Positions 49,576-59,604 are shown, numbered from the stretch's first letter. The stretch is 64,000 nt of DNA from an uncultured Caldilineaceae bacterium (GCA_951812725.1 OX638330.1:4009405-4073404); one strand, 5' to 3'. The notes: generated from the sequence alone by a model not told the origin. Program-made: numbers and translations.

Positions 49576-51174
49576 TCAGGAAGAGGCTTTACCCCAGCCG
49601 CCGCCGCCGGGCGTCTCTATGCGCAGGCGCTGGCCGGGCTGAAGGCGGCGGGTAACTTTGGAGGAGAGTTCTTCCTCGGTCCCGTCTGTGTCGATCAGGA
49701 GATTGCGGCCCGGCGCGGCAGGAGAGCCGCCGGCCAGACCCCAGGGGGCGATGGCGCGACGTTCGCTGAGGATGGTGGCGGTGGTTGGCCGCAGGATTTC
49801 GTACTCGCGCACGATGCCTTCTCCGCCCTGATGCTTGCCGGCGCCGCCGCTGTCGCGCCGCAGGTGATAGCGAGTCAGGCGCAGCGGGTAGGCGAGCTCG
49901 AGGGCCTCGACCGGCGTGTTGAGCGTGTTGCTCATGTGGACGTGCGCGCCACTGAAGCCGTCCCCCAGCGGGTGTGCGCCCATTCCTCCGCCGAGCGTCT
50001 CGTAGTAGGTCCAAGGCGAGCCGTCGGCGTTTTCTCCGCCCATTGTACAGTTGTTCATCGTGCCCTGACCGGCTGCGGCGATGCGGTCGGGAAGAGCCTG
50101 CGCGAGCGCGCCGAGCACTGCATCGGTAATGCGCTGGGAGGTCTCGACGTTGCCGCCGGCCACGGCAGCGGGCGGGCGGGCATTTACGAGACAGCCGGAC
50201 GGCGCTTCCACCTGCACGGGCGCGAAGCAACCGGCGTTGACCGGCACGTCTTCGCCCACCAAGCAACGCACCACGTAATAGCAGGCGGACCTGGTAACGC
50301 TGAGGGGGGCGTTGAGGGAGCCGTGAATGCTGGGACAGGTGCCGCTGAAGTCCAGGGTAATCGTGTCGTCCTCGATGGTGGCGGTAACGCGGATAGGCGC
50401 AGGGGTTGTGCGGCCGTCCACAACCGACTCGATTGGATCCTCGAAAGTGAAGCTGCCCTGGGGCCAACTGCGTATGGCAGCCCGGGTCAAGCGCTCGCTG
50501 TATTCCTGTAGATACCCCGCGTAGTCCAGCAATTCGTCGTTGCCATGGAGGGCCGCCAGCTCGTGGAGGCGGCGGTCACCGACCGCGTGAGCAGCCCGCT
50601 GCGCGGCCAGATCGCCGCGGCGTTCGTCGGGCGTGCGCACATTGCGGAGGATCAGTTCAAGCAACGCTTCCACCAGTTCGCCGCCTTGGTAGAGCTTCAA
50701 GGGCGGGATGATGATGCCTTCCTGATAGAGCTCTGTGGAAAGGGGCAGGGAGCCGGGGGACATGCCGCCGACATCGGCGTGGTGGGCACGGCTGGCGGCG
50801 AAGAACTGCGGGCCGTTCTCCGCTCGGATTTCGCGGTTCGATGGTGGCAGAAAGACGGGCGAGACGAGAGTAATGTCGGGCAGGTGGGAGCCGCCGAAAT
50901 AGGGATCGTTGAGGATGACGACATCGCCGGGCTGCCATTGGTCGAAGACGGCGAGGGCGGCGGCGACGCTGTCGGGCATGGCGCCGAGGTGCGCAGGGAT
51001 GTGCGCGGCTTGGGCGACCAGCCCGCCGGATGCGTCAAAGAGCGCACAGGAAAAGTCGAGGCGCTCTTTTATGTTGGGTGAATAGCTGGTGCGCTGCAGC
51101 GTGATTCCCATTTCCTCGGAAATGCCGCTGAAGCGGTGGCGGTATAGCTCGAGGGTGATGGGATCGGGTGCCAT
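49576..51174 (-). CDS. hyuB: Hydantoinase B/oxoprolinase family protein (HyuB)
   Basis: The 532-residue subunit starts MAPDPITLELYRHRFSGISEEMG, the usual HyuB start, with SCALFDASGGLVAQAAHIPAHLGAM and GDVVILNDPYFGGSHLPDI, and the C-terminal GAHPLGDGFSGAHVHMSNTLNTP. With HyuA it forms ATP-dependent N-methylhydantoinase, 5-oxoprolinase or acetophenone/acetone-type carboxylase. ATG 51174 is chosen; a longer frame would run through the neighbouring gene. HyuA is separated from it by a small membrane protein gene, an unusual arrangement. Confidence 0.95.
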   Translation of the reverse strand: MAPDPITLELYRHRFSGISEEMGITLQRTSYSPNIKERLDFSCALFDASGGLVAQAAHIPAHLGAMPDSVAAALAVFDQWQPGDVVILNDPYFGGSHLPDITLVSPVFLPPSNREIRAENGPQFFAASRAHHADVGGMSPGSLPLSTELYQEGIIIPPLKLYQGGELVEALLELILRNVRTPDERRGDLAAQRAAHAVGDRRLHELAALHGNDELLDYAGYLQEYSERLTRAAIRSWPQGSFTFEDPIESVVDGRTTPAPIRVTATIEDDTITLDFSGTCPSIHGSLNAPLSVTRSACYYVVRCLVGEDVPVNAGCFAPVQVEAPSGCLVNARPPAAVAGGNVETSQRITDAVLGALAQALPDRIAAAGQGTMNNCTMGGENADGSPWTYYETLGGGMGAHPLGDGFSGAHVHMSNTLNTPVEALELAYPLRLTRYHLRRDSGGAGKHQGGEGIVREYEILRPTTATILSERRAIAPWGLAGGSPAAPGRNLLIDTDGTEEELSSKVTRRLQPGQRLRIETPGGGGWGKASS

Positions 51175-51214
51175 GGACTGCAGTGGTCGGTGGTCAGTGG
51201 CCGGCTGATAGATG

Positions 51215-51748
51215 TCAGGCGTGGGATTCCTGGGTTTGGGCCCAGGAGAGAACGCGCAGGCCGAACAGAACGAGCAGGGCGGCGACGGCGGTCCAGATCC
51301 AGAAGCGGAAGAAGGCGCCGCGCAAGGCCCACTGCATGGCAAGGGCGTCGTTGATTGTCTTGGGGTAGACCAGTTCGTGCCGTTCATCGATCGCCACGTT
51401 GGTGAAGTTCTGTTGGCGGCCATCGGGCCAGAGAACGGTCAATTCGTGCACACTTTCGTTATCCTCCAGATCGAACAGGACAGTGCGGTTGGCTGCGTCG
51501 ATCTGCCCCTCCAGGGTTTCGAATTCGAGGGCCAAGGAGAAAGCCGCGCCGTTGGTGGCGTAAATGTCATCCTCGGTCACGGTGAAGGCGACCCAGTGAT
51601 GGCCTTCGGGTACGTCGGCGGCGAAGGTCTCGGCGTCGGGCGGGCCGACCTCCAGGGCATCACGTATTGGGATCCAGAGCAGAAGAGCGGCCACAACCAA
51701 GGGCAGCAGAAAGAGCAGAAGACGCTGCTGGGCAGAAAGTGTCAACAT
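51215..51748 (-). CDS. Two-span membrane protein between HyuA and HyuB, function unknown
   Basis: The 177-residue protein has an N-terminal transmembrane segment (RLLLFLLPLVVAALLLWIPI, about 9-28) and a C-terminal one (FWIWTAVAALLVLFGLRVL, about 148-166). A soluble, acidic domain of about 110 residues between them (ADVPEGHHWVAFTVTEDD, then LEFETLEGQIDAANRTVLFDLED, ELTVLWPDGRQQNF) is probably extracytoplasmic. No family recognised. It lies between hyuA and hyuB on the same strand, so it is probably co-expressed; a link to the hydantoinase is inferred from position only. Confidence 0.7.
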   Translation of the reverse strand: MLTLSAQQRLLLFLLPLVVAALLLWIPIRDALEVGPPDAETFAADVPEGHHWVAFTVTEDDIYATNGAAFSLALEFETLEGQIDAANRTVLFDLEDNESVHELTVLWPDGRQQNFTNVAIDERHELVYPKTINDALAMQWALRGAFFRFWIWTAVAALLVLFGLRVLSWAQTQESHA

Positions 51749-51864
51749 CGCACAACTCCGAAATAGTTCTCGTTTTGGGTCATTGGTTTCCAGATTTTCC
51801 TACCTGGCAGAGCCGACTGGAAACTGTGAAGGTATGATAACACAGCCGGGCTGCAAGACCAGCT

Positions 51865-53994
51865 TTAAGTGCCGGCGCGCGCCAGCAAGAGATTGTGACG
51901 CTCGTCGACGCTGGCCGACCATCCGGGCGCCACAACGGTGGTGGTGTCGAACTGGTAGACGATGGCGGGACCGTCGAAATGGTGGCCCGGGCGAAGGCGG
52001 CTGCGGTCGTAGCAGTCACTGGCATGGGCGGCGCTGACGTTAAACCAGACAGGTTTGGCCCTTAAGCGAGCGGGACTGGCATCCGAGGGTCCGAGAGGCT
52101 CTCTCGGTAGATGTAGATCGGCGCCGGGTCCGGTACCTCGCAGGCGAACGGTAACGATTTCGACTGTTTCCGAGTGCATGGCGTAGCCGTAGCGGTCGGC
52201 GTGGGCCTGGTGAAAGGCCTCGGTCGACTGCCGAATTGATGCGGCAGTCAGGTTGGGTCCGGATGGTGCGTTTCCTGGCGCCGCCATTGCCAGCGGAACT
52301 GTCAGCTCATAGCTCTGACCCTGGTAGCGCAGGTCGAGCGATGCTTCCAGGGCGGGGTCTTCGATTCCTTCGGCGGCCAGCACGGTGCGTACACGTTCTT
52401 CGAGGGTTGCGAGCATTTCCTGGAGGGGATCCGGTTGGGCGGCGAGCATCGCTGCGTCGACGAGCAGGGCCTGGGATGATTCGTGGACGACATCGGCAAT
52501 CAGCAGGCCGAGGGCGCTGAGGACGCCAGGGCTGGGGGGCAGGAGGATACGGGGGATGCCCAGGGACTCGGCCAGGTCGCAGGCGTGAAGTGGGCCGGCG
52601 CCGCCGAAGGGAACGAGGGTAAAGTCGCGCGGATCGTGCCCTCGCTCGACGGAGACGCGGCGGAGGGCTCGCTCCATGCGGGCGTTGGCGACGCGCACGA
52701 CGCCCAGCGCGGCTTCATGCAGGGACAGGCCGCCAAGGCGGCCGCCCAGCTCTGCCAGCGCGTGCTCGGAGGCGGCGACGTCCAGCTCCATCGCGCCGCT
52801 ACCACCCAGGAACTGACCAGCATCCAGGCGCCCAAGAACGAGATTGGCGTCGGTGACAGTGGGCTGATCGCCGCCGCGTGCGTAGCAGACAGGGCCGGGT
52901 ACGGCGCCTGCGCTTTCCGGCCCGACGCGAAGGCCGCCGCCGGCGTCAACGCGGGCAAGGCTGCCGCCACCGGCGCCGACAGTATGGATGTCGATGATAG
53001 GTAGTCTCAGGGGCAGTCCGGCGACTTCGCTTTCGGCGGTGCGCGGCACGGTATCCGGGCAGAGGGCAACGTCGGTGCTGGTGCCTCCCATGTCGAAGGT
53101 GATGATCCTGCACTGGGTGGGCAGGGACTGCTTTTGCCCTTGTTCTTCCCCGTTTTGCGGGGATTCATGCGCCAGTTGGGCGATACGGAAGGCGCCGACC
53201 ACTCCTCCGGCAGGGCCACTGAGAACGAGGCGGGCGGGTTCGGAGGCGGCCTGGTCGGCCCCGATGGCGCCGCCGCCGGACTGCATGACCCGGATGGGAA
53301 GGTCGCCCAGTTCGCCGGTCAGGCGCTGCAGGTAGTGTCCCACCAGAGGGAGGAGGTAGGCGTTGATCACGGTTGTGGCGGTGCGCTCATACTCTCGGTA
53401 TTCGGGGAGAATGTCGCTGCTGAGAGAGATGGGGAGGTGGGGGAAGGAGCGGCGCATGATTTCAGCGGCGCGTTGTTCATGGTGGGGATTTCGGAAGCTG
53501 TAAAGGAAGCAGATAGCCAGGCTCTCCGGTGCGGAGGCGGCCATCTGCTGCGCGGTGCGCGAGAGGGCGGCCTCGTCGAGGGGCGTCAGGACATTGCCCT
53601 CGGTGTCCAGCCTTTCGACGGCCTCATATCGCAGGTCAGCGGGCGCCAAGGGGTTGGGGCGGACCTGGAACAGGTCGTAAAGATGGGGCCGATTCTGGCG
53701 GCCGATTTCGATGACGTCGACGAAGCCAGCGGTGGTCAAGAGGGCGGTACGCGCGCCGCGGCGCTCCAGCAGTGCGTTGGTGGCAATGGTTGTGCCGTGG
53801 ACAATTTCGGCAGTGCTGGCGGCGCCCCCTTCCAGGGAAGGCGAGATTCCCAAGTGGGTCAGTCCAGAAAGGATGGCCCGGCTCTGGTCTTCGGGTGTGG
53901 TCGCCTCTTTGTACACTTGCAGGCGGCCGTCTTGCAGCAGCACAAAGTCGGTGAATGTTCCGCCGACATCGATTCCAACCAAGGCAGTGGGCAT
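51865..53994 (-). CDS. hyuA: Hydantoinase A/oxoprolinase family protein (HyuA)
   Basis: The 709-residue ATP-binding subunit has the actin-like fold: VGIDVGGTFTDFVLL at the N-end (phosphate 1), VHGTTIATNALLERRGARTALLTT, ITFDMGGTSTDVALCPD, and GPVCYARGGDQPTVTDANLVLG near 370-390. It uses ATP to activate the substrate carbonyl, which HyuB then hydrolyses or carboxylates. Hydantoins, 5-oxoproline and aromatic ketones are known substrates in the family; the one here is unknown. Confidence 0.95.
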   Translation of the reverse strand: MPTALVGIDVGGTFTDFVLLQDGRLQVYKEATTPEDQSRAILSGLTHLGISPSLEGGAASTAEIVHGTTIATNALLERRGARTALLTTAGFVDVIEIGRQNRPHLYDLFQVRPNPLAPADLRYEAVERLDTEGNVLTPLDEAALSRTAQQMAASAPESLAICFLYSFRNPHHEQRAAEIMRRSFPHLPISLSSDILPEYREYERTATTVINAYLLPLVGHYLQRLTGELGDLPIRVMQSGGGAIGADQAASEPARLVLSGPAGGVVGAFRIAQLAHESPQNGEEQGQKQSLPTQCRIITFDMGGTSTDVALCPDTVPRTAESEVAGLPLRLPIIDIHTVGAGGGSLARVDAGGGLRVGPESAGAVPGPVCYARGGDQPTVTDANLVLGRLDAGQFLGGSGAMELDVAASEHALAELGGRLGGLSLHEAALGVVRVANARMERALRRVSVERGHDPRDFTLVPFGGAGPLHACDLAESLGIPRILLPPSPGVLSALGLLIADVVHESSQALLVDAAMLAAQPDPLQEMLATLEERVRTVLAAEGIEDPALEASLDLRYQGQSYELTVPLAMAAPGNAPSGPNLTAASIRQSTEAFHQAHADRYGYAMHSETVEIVTVRLRGTGPGADLHLPREPLGPSDASPARLRAKPVWFNVSAAHASDCYDRSRLRPGHHFDGPAIVYQFDTTTVVAPGWSASVDERHNLLLARAGT

Positions 53995-54083
53995 AGTGGG
54001 CGTTCCTAGACTTGTGTGCAGTTGCCGAGGCCCTGTGGCCTACGGCTTGGGCTAACCAGTGGCGGCGGGCGACTGAGAAACTG

Positions 54084-54611
54084 TTATCTTTTCTGGATGA
54101 TGCGCACGTGTGCCATCCATTTGACCTGGCGCAGGGCGTCGTCAGTTTCGCTGGGTACGATGAGGCGGACGAGGCCGTCGGCGCGCGTAAGCGGCTGGCC
54201 GTCGCGCGAGTGGGCGAGAATGACTGGCCGTGATGTAGGTTCGATCAACTCGGCCCGCCGCGCGCGTGTGCCGAAGCCATCGGCGCTGACCACTTCCGCC
54301 TGTGCCCAGTCGCGGGGCCAGAGCAGTTCGACCAGATCGAGCAGGCGCACGCCGGTAAAGGCAAACGGCCCGGACGTGCCGTGGCCGGTGGAGACGATGT
54401 AGCAGTCGGGCACTGTCACCTGTTCCGCCTTCGCCAGATGGGAGGGGAGGGTGTCGGGCCGGCCAAGAACCTGGCCGCGCAGCCAAGCCGGGTCGATATG
54501 GTGCGCAACGCCGTCTGGCAGGTGTACGGTGAAATCCGCATCGGGTGACGGCGGCAAGGGATTGGGCTCGTGAGCGTGGGGGGCGAGCGGGTCGTGGTGG
54601 TGGGCTGTCAC
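54084..54611 (-). CDS. Oxidoreductase molybdopterin-binding-domain protein (SUOX-fold, short)
   Basis: The 175-residue protein matches the molybdopterin-binding fold of sulfite oxidase/YedY-type enzymes: GTSGPFAFTGVRLLDLVELLWP, then VVSADGFGTRARRAEL, the substrate-loop RPVILAHSRDGQPLTRADGLVRLIVP and KWMAHVRIIQKR. It is shorter than MsrP/YedY and lacks the usual N-terminal part; the pterin-ligand Cys is not obvious (only one Cys, in VPDCYIVSTGH). It may be a reduced or inactive family member. It starts with GTG overlapping the clpS stop (GTGA). The N-terminus is His/Pro-rich. Confidence 0.7.
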   Translation of the reverse strand: MTAHHHDPLAPHAHEPNPLPPSPDADFTVHLPDGVAHHIDPAWLRGQVLGRPDTLPSHLAKAEQVTVPDCYIVSTGHGTSGPFAFTGVRLLDLVELLWPRDWAQAEVVSADGFGTRARRAELIEPTSRPVILAHSRDGQPLTRADGLVRLIVPSETDDALRQVKWMAHVRIIQKR

Positions 54612-54979
54612 GATTTTGGTTCCATCGAGAAATAGAGGGGGTAGCCGCTGGAGCGGGCCCGCGCATGGGCTTCGCTGATCAGCCGTTTGGCCTCGGATTG
54701 TGGACGGGAGCAGACGGGGGCTACTCCACTGGAATGTGCTTCCCAGGTGACCGTTTCGGCGATTTCGGAGGACAGGCTGAAGATTTGACTCAGTGTGTCG
54801 ATTACGAATTCGTAGGGGGTGACGTCATCGTTGTGGACAAGGATGGTCCACGGTTCTTCTCTGGCCGTGTCGATCGCGGTATCGACATCCGGATCGGAGG
54901 CGGGCAGTGGGTCTCGGGAAGGGCCATGTAAGGCTGTGGCCAACATGAGGATCTTGATGGGCTGGTTTGATACGGTCAT
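54608..54979 (-). CDS. clpS: ClpS-type ATP-dependent Clp protease adaptor
   Basis: The 123-residue protein contains the ClpS core EPWTILVHNDDVTPYEFVIDTLSQIF, with the N-degron pocket residues N50, D51, D52 and T54; the later pocket His is in TWEAHSSG. The C-end SGYPLYFSMEPKS is also typical. It should hand N-end-rule substrates to ClpA/ClpC. An N-terminal extension of about 42 residues is longer than the E. coli one. ATG 54979 is chosen; upstream lies the tandem repeat, which opens a long but meaningless frame. No clpA is adjacent; the next gene is a molybdopterin-domain protein. Confidence 0.9.
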   Translation of the reverse strand: MTVSNQPIKILMLATALHGPSRDPLPASDPDVDTAIDTAREEPWTILVHNDDVTPYEFVIDTLSQIFSLSSEIAETVTWEAHSSGVAPVCSRPQSEAKRLISEAHARARSSGYPLYFSMEPKS

Positions 54980-55035
54980 GGAGCAGAAAGTACCACAGTG
55001 ATGGGGCAGAAAGCAAGATTTCCGGTGGATTCTGT

Positions 55036-55685
55036 GTTTTTGTCCACGAAGGGCCGCTAAGAACTGCAACGGCAACTTCTTTTTGTCCACGAAGGACAGC
55101 GAAGAACGGCGACTGCAACGGCAACACCTTTTGTCCACGAAGGGCCGCGAAGGACCGCGAAGAACTGCAACGGCAACACCTTTTGTCCACGGAGGACACG
55201 GAGAACGGCAACGGCAACTGCAACTTCTTTTTGTCCACGAAGGGCCGCGAAGGACCGCGAAGAACTGCAACGGCAACTGCAACACCTTTTGTCCACGGAG
55301 GGCCACGGAGAACGGCAATTGCAACTTCTTTTTGTCCACGAAGGGCCGCGAAGAACCGCGAAGAACTGCAACGGCAACTGCAACTTCTTTTGTCCACGAA
55401 GGACCGCGAAGAACTGCAACTGCAACGGCAACACCTTTTGTCCACGGAGGACACGGAGGGCCACGGAGGGCCACGGAGAACTGCAACTGCAACGGCAACT
55501 TCCTTTTTGTCCACGAAGGGCCGCGAAGGACCGCGAAGAACTGCAAGGGCAACACCTTTTGTCCGCGGAGGAAACGGAGGGCCACGGAGAACTGCAACTG
55601 CAACGGCAACTTCTTTTGTCCACGAAGGGCAGCGAAGAACTGCAACGGCAACTTCCTTTTGTCCTCGGGGGACACGGAGGGGGCC
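55036..55685. repeat. Degenerate tandem array, 13 units built on TTGTCCAC
   Basis: Thirteen copies of TTTTGTCCAC(G) start near 55041, 55084, 55132, 55194, 55232, 55290, 55333, 55391, 55440, 55508, 55560, 55617 and 55660, at spacings of 38-68 bases. Each unit mixes three blocks: TTGTCCACGAAGG, CCGCGAAGAA or ACACGGAG, and CTGCAACGGCAAC followed by ACC or TTCT. Frames stay open for hundreds of codons on both strands because the blocks lack stop triplets; I regard none as a gene. It lies between the clpS promoter region and a solitary MITE core. A single unit also occurs at 20860-20905. Confidence 0.92.
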
Positions 55686-55787
55686 GGGGAACGTTCTGGC
55701 TTCTTTTGGGCCGCTGGGGGGCGCTGTGGACGGTGGGGGGACAGGGGGATGGGGAGAGGAGACTGGTGCGGGAGAGGTGAGGCCTGG

Positions 55788-55849
55788 TTTTGGAGGGGGG
55801 CGTTGCGGGGGCGCAGCCCCTGCACAAGGGAGGGCCGAAGGCCCGACCG
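55788..55849. repeat. Solitary two-hairpin core of the MITE family
   Basis: This is the same core as inside the MITEs: stem TGCGGGGGC/GCCCCTGCA around GCA, then GGGCC/GGCCC around GAA. It is followed by CAGAATTGCAGTGGTCAG, as in elements A and C, but no GTAACTACTAAGCC end is present within several hundred bases. It is either a decayed element or an independent repeat captured by the MITEs. Confidence 0.85.
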
Positions 55850-56001
55850 CCCAGAATTGCAGTGGTCAGAGGTTAGTGGGAGTGGGAGGGGACGGCGCGA
55901 GGAGGGTGCCAAGTAGCGGCTTGTCTGCGAGGTCTCATGGTGAGGCTGTTCGGTATGGTCGCGACTTGAATTTTGAATGGCTTTGGTCAGTTTCTTGCGA
56001 T

Positions 56002-56030
56002 TTGCCTGGGCCTATGGGGCGTGCTATACT
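56002..56030 (+). promoter_or_regulatory. Promoter with long leader upstream of the MalK-type gene
   Basis: TTGCCT (56002-56007), 17 bases, TATACT (56025-56030). Transcription from here would give an untranslated leader of about 370 bases before ATG 56410. The leader holds a 14-base palindrome TGCGCTGCAGCGCA (56203-56216) and no supported gene. Confidence 0.5.
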
Positions 56031-56399
56031 GCGCCCGTCCACCGATTAATTTTTTTTGAGTTGCGGCAGTTCACTCGCTGTCCGGCGAACAGGCTGCCGC
56101 TGGCTCCTATCCGCTCTATTGGATGTACGTGTCGCGTGCGGCAGCGCTTTGCTTCCGTCATGTTGCGGTGGCATCGCCCTTGAGTCCAGTTTCGACATGC
56201 GCTGCGCTGCAGCGCAACAATCATTGTCACGCTTTCCATTTGCGGACGGTTTTGGCAACGAGTCCCGCCAGGCGGAATGGAGGTTCTGCTCGCCCCCGCC
56301 TGCGCGACCGAACAGTTCTGCCGCAGAGAAGAGAGCGAACAGGCTCGCCCCGGTTCGATGGCGATGAATCAGGCGGGCCCAATCTTCACCAAAGGAGCA

Positions 56400-56405
56400 A
56401 TGTAA
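56400..56405 (+). promoter_or_regulatory. Minimal start-stop element (ATG TAA) before the MalK-type gene
   Basis: The ribosome site AAGGAG is followed within a few bases by ATG-TAA (56400-56405), then by the real ATG at 56410. The spacing favours the first ATG for the ribosome site. A start-stop pair could hold ribosomes near the true start and reduce or couple translation. Confidence 0.4.
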
Positions 56406-56409
56406 CAAA

Positions 56410-57516
<1,107 letters not shown>

Positions 57517-57527
57517 AGTTGAATAGA

Positions 57528-57568
57528 GAGGAGTGAGGAGTGGGAGCTAGCTCTCCTCCTTACTCCTC
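57528..57568 (+). terminator. Hairpin after the MalK-type gene
   Basis: GAGGAGTGAGGAG pairs with CTCCTTACTCCTC around a central AGCTAGCT. The downstream tail ATTCTTACCTCTCGCTTCTC is pyrimidine-rich but is not a clean T-run, so termination may be partial. The remaining 220 bases before the next gene include a small CTGCCG/CGGCAG hairpin near 57672-57691 and the ribosome site AAGGAGCG. Confidence 0.5.
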
Positions 57569-57789
57569 AATTCTTACCTCTCGCTTCTCACATTTCCCTC
57601 TTTCAACAGCGTTCGCTTGCATCAGTCCCGAGTTGCATGCAGGACCTCTGTCAAGGTAGTTCCCAGCAACCTGCCGCCGATGAACGGCAGAGATAACCGA
57701 CCACTGATTGTCACCTATGGCGGCAGGCTGGTGGATCCCACTGTTCATTCCTCCAATTCAAAATACATAGTACAGACAAGGAGCGAAGC

Positions 57790-59604
57790 ATGAAACTGCT
57801 TTATCGATTGGCGATACTCCTGGCACTATTTGCGGTTTTGTTGGCTGCGTGCGGTGGAGCTCCGGAAGCGCCGGCGGCCGCGGACGCGCCGGCGGCAGAC
57901 AGCGAGAGCGAGACGGAGGAGATGGGTACGACGGAAGACTATCTCAATGCGTCGCGTGAGGAGACGGTCATCCTGGACCGGACCAGTCCGCTGCAGGGGA
58001 GTGATAACTGGAACCCCTATGTGCGCGGCAGTGCAGTAGGGTGGGGTTATACGGAGTTTTCGGATGTGCTGACGCTGCTGAACTACGGCAGCGGCGAAAT
58101 CGAAAACTGGTTGGCGGAGTCACTAACGCCCAACGAGGATCACTCTGTATGGACGCTCAAGCTGCGCGCCGGCGTCACCTGGCAAGACGGTACGCCCTTC
58201 ACGGCGGACGATATCGTCTTTTCGACCGAGTTGCAGATGGGAAACGAGGCGCTGGGCCAGCACTTCGCTTACCAGGAATGGATCGATTCGGTCGAGAAGG
58301 TGGATGATCTGACGGTTATCTACAACCTCAAGAAACCGAATGTGCGTTTCAAGCTGGAGCGATTTTCGGATAACATTTGCGGCGTCGACTACTTTGTCCC
58401 CAAACATATCTGGGAAAATGTGGAAGACCCGGCCACTTTCAAGAATTTCGACTTGGAGAATGGGTTGCCGATGGGTACCGGCCCCTACAAGCTGGCCAAG
58501 ATCACTGAGAATGAGACGATCTGGGTCCGCAATGACAATTGGTGGGCTGCTGAAATCGGGCTAAAGAAGCTGCCCGAGCCGAAGAAACTGGTCATGTCCT
58601 ACACCGGCACCGAGGAAGTCCGCCTGGCGACGGCGATCGAGGACGACTATGACGGTCTACACGATATCACTTTCGGCTCCTTCCAGGCGTTGGTGGCGCA
58701 GAATCCCAACTGGATTGCATTCCAGGATGAGATGCCGTTTGTGTGGCCCGATCCGTGTGCGCGCAGCCTGACGGTTAACAATTCGATCGAGCCCTGGAAT
58801 GACAAGGACATGCGGTGGGTCCTGAACTATGTGATGGACCGCCAGCAGATCATCGACATTGCCTATGAGGGCACTTCGATCATGGGCCCGTATCCGTTCC
58901 CGCTTTATCCTTCGATGCAGAAGTTCGCCGACCTGGTACCAGCTGAGACGATCGCCAAGTTCACGCAGCCCAACGCGGCTGCGGCCGAGGAGATTCTGAT
59001 TTCCAAGGGCTACGAAAAGTCTGGTGACTACTGGGAGAAAGACGGCGAAGAGCTGGGCCTTGAGATCCAGGTATACGAAGGCATCAGCGAGCTGGAACGC
59101 GTCGCCGACGTCTTCGCTGAGCAACTGCAGCGCTTTGGCATTAATGCCGTCAAAGTGAACCTGATCGGCGGCACCTGGGTCGAATATCTGGACACAGGCA
59201 ACTACGAAACGCAGAGCGGCTGGCAGACTTGCGGCTCGATCGTCGAGCCTTGGAATACGCTGCGCACGCTACGCGCCGATGAAGTGCCTCCCCAGGGCGA
59301 GCGCCACCAGCTGCCACAGTCCAACCGCTTCCGCTGGTACAATGCCGAGTTCTCTGAGCTTGTAGACCAGATCAGTGAGTTGGGTTGGGAAGATCCACTG
59401 TTGTTTGAGCTTACGGCACGCGCGCTGGAGATCTACTATGATGAGATCCCAGCCATCCCGACAGCCCAGTCCAAGAAACTGGTACCGTTCAACACCACCT
59501 ATTGGACGAACTGGCCGACGATCGACAACTACTACCAACGGCCGGTGATCTGGTGCCCGAGCTTCGTGGGCATTCTGCCGGAGATTACATCGACCAGTCA
59601 GTAA
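57790..59604 (+). CDS. ABC transporter substrate-binding lipoprotein (family 5)
   Basis: The 604-residue protein starts with lipoprotein signal LAILLALFAVLLAACGG (lipobox LLAAC, Cys about 21) and an Ala/Glu/Ser-rich linker. The family 5 fold follows, with LRAGVTWQDGTPFTADDIVF, the conserved W-x-DG motif. It differs clearly from the two paralogs at the left end. AAGGAGCGAAGC precedes the ATG. It heads a complete importer: permease, fused permease-ATPase and second ATPase. Ligand unknown (peptide, opine, nickel chelate or oligosaccharide are all possible). Confidence 0.94.
   Translation: MKLLYRLAILLALFAVLLAACGGAPEAPAAADAPAADSESETEEMGTTEDYLNASREETVILDRTSPLQGSDNWNPYVRGSAVGWGYTEFSDVLTLLNYGSGEIENWLAESLTPNEDHSVWTLKLRAGVTWQDGTPFTADDIVFSTELQMGNEALGQHFAYQEWIDSVEKVDDLTVIYNLKKPNVRFKLERFSDNICGVDYFVPKHIWENVEDPATFKNFDLENGLPMGTGPYKLAKITENETIWVRNDNWWAAEIGLKKLPEPKKLVMSYTGTEEVRLATAIEDDYDGLHDITFGSFQALVAQNPNWIAFQDEMPFVWPDPCARSLTVNNSIEPWNDKDMRWVLNYVMDRQQIIDIAYEGTSIMGPYPFPLYPSMQKFADLVPAETIAKFTQPNAAAAEEILISKGYEKSGDYWEKDGEELGLEIQVYEGISELERVADVFAEQLQRFGINAVKVNLIGGTWVEYLDTGNYETQSGWQTCGSIVEPWNTLRTLRADEVPPQGERHQLPQSNRFRWYNAEFSELVDQISELGWEDPLLFELTARALEIYYDEIPAIPTAQSKKLVPFNTTYWTNWPTIDNYYQRPVIWCPSFVGILPEITSTSQ

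Noticed and set aside
55036..55685. Possible CRISPR array
   Set aside because: Units vary in length (38-68), the intervening sequences are themselves repeated and not unique spacers, and no cas gene is present.
55800..55849. Remnant of a fifth MITE at 55.8 kb
   Set aside because: No terminal GTAACTACTAAGCC or complement lies nearby, so it is listed as a solitary core rather than as an element.
54980..56049. Long open frames on both strands through the TTGTCCAC repeats (250-360 codons)
   Set aside because: They consist of shuffled repeat translation (such as LPLQFFAALRGQK or NGNTFCPRR), appear in several phases at once, and have no domain or ribosome site.
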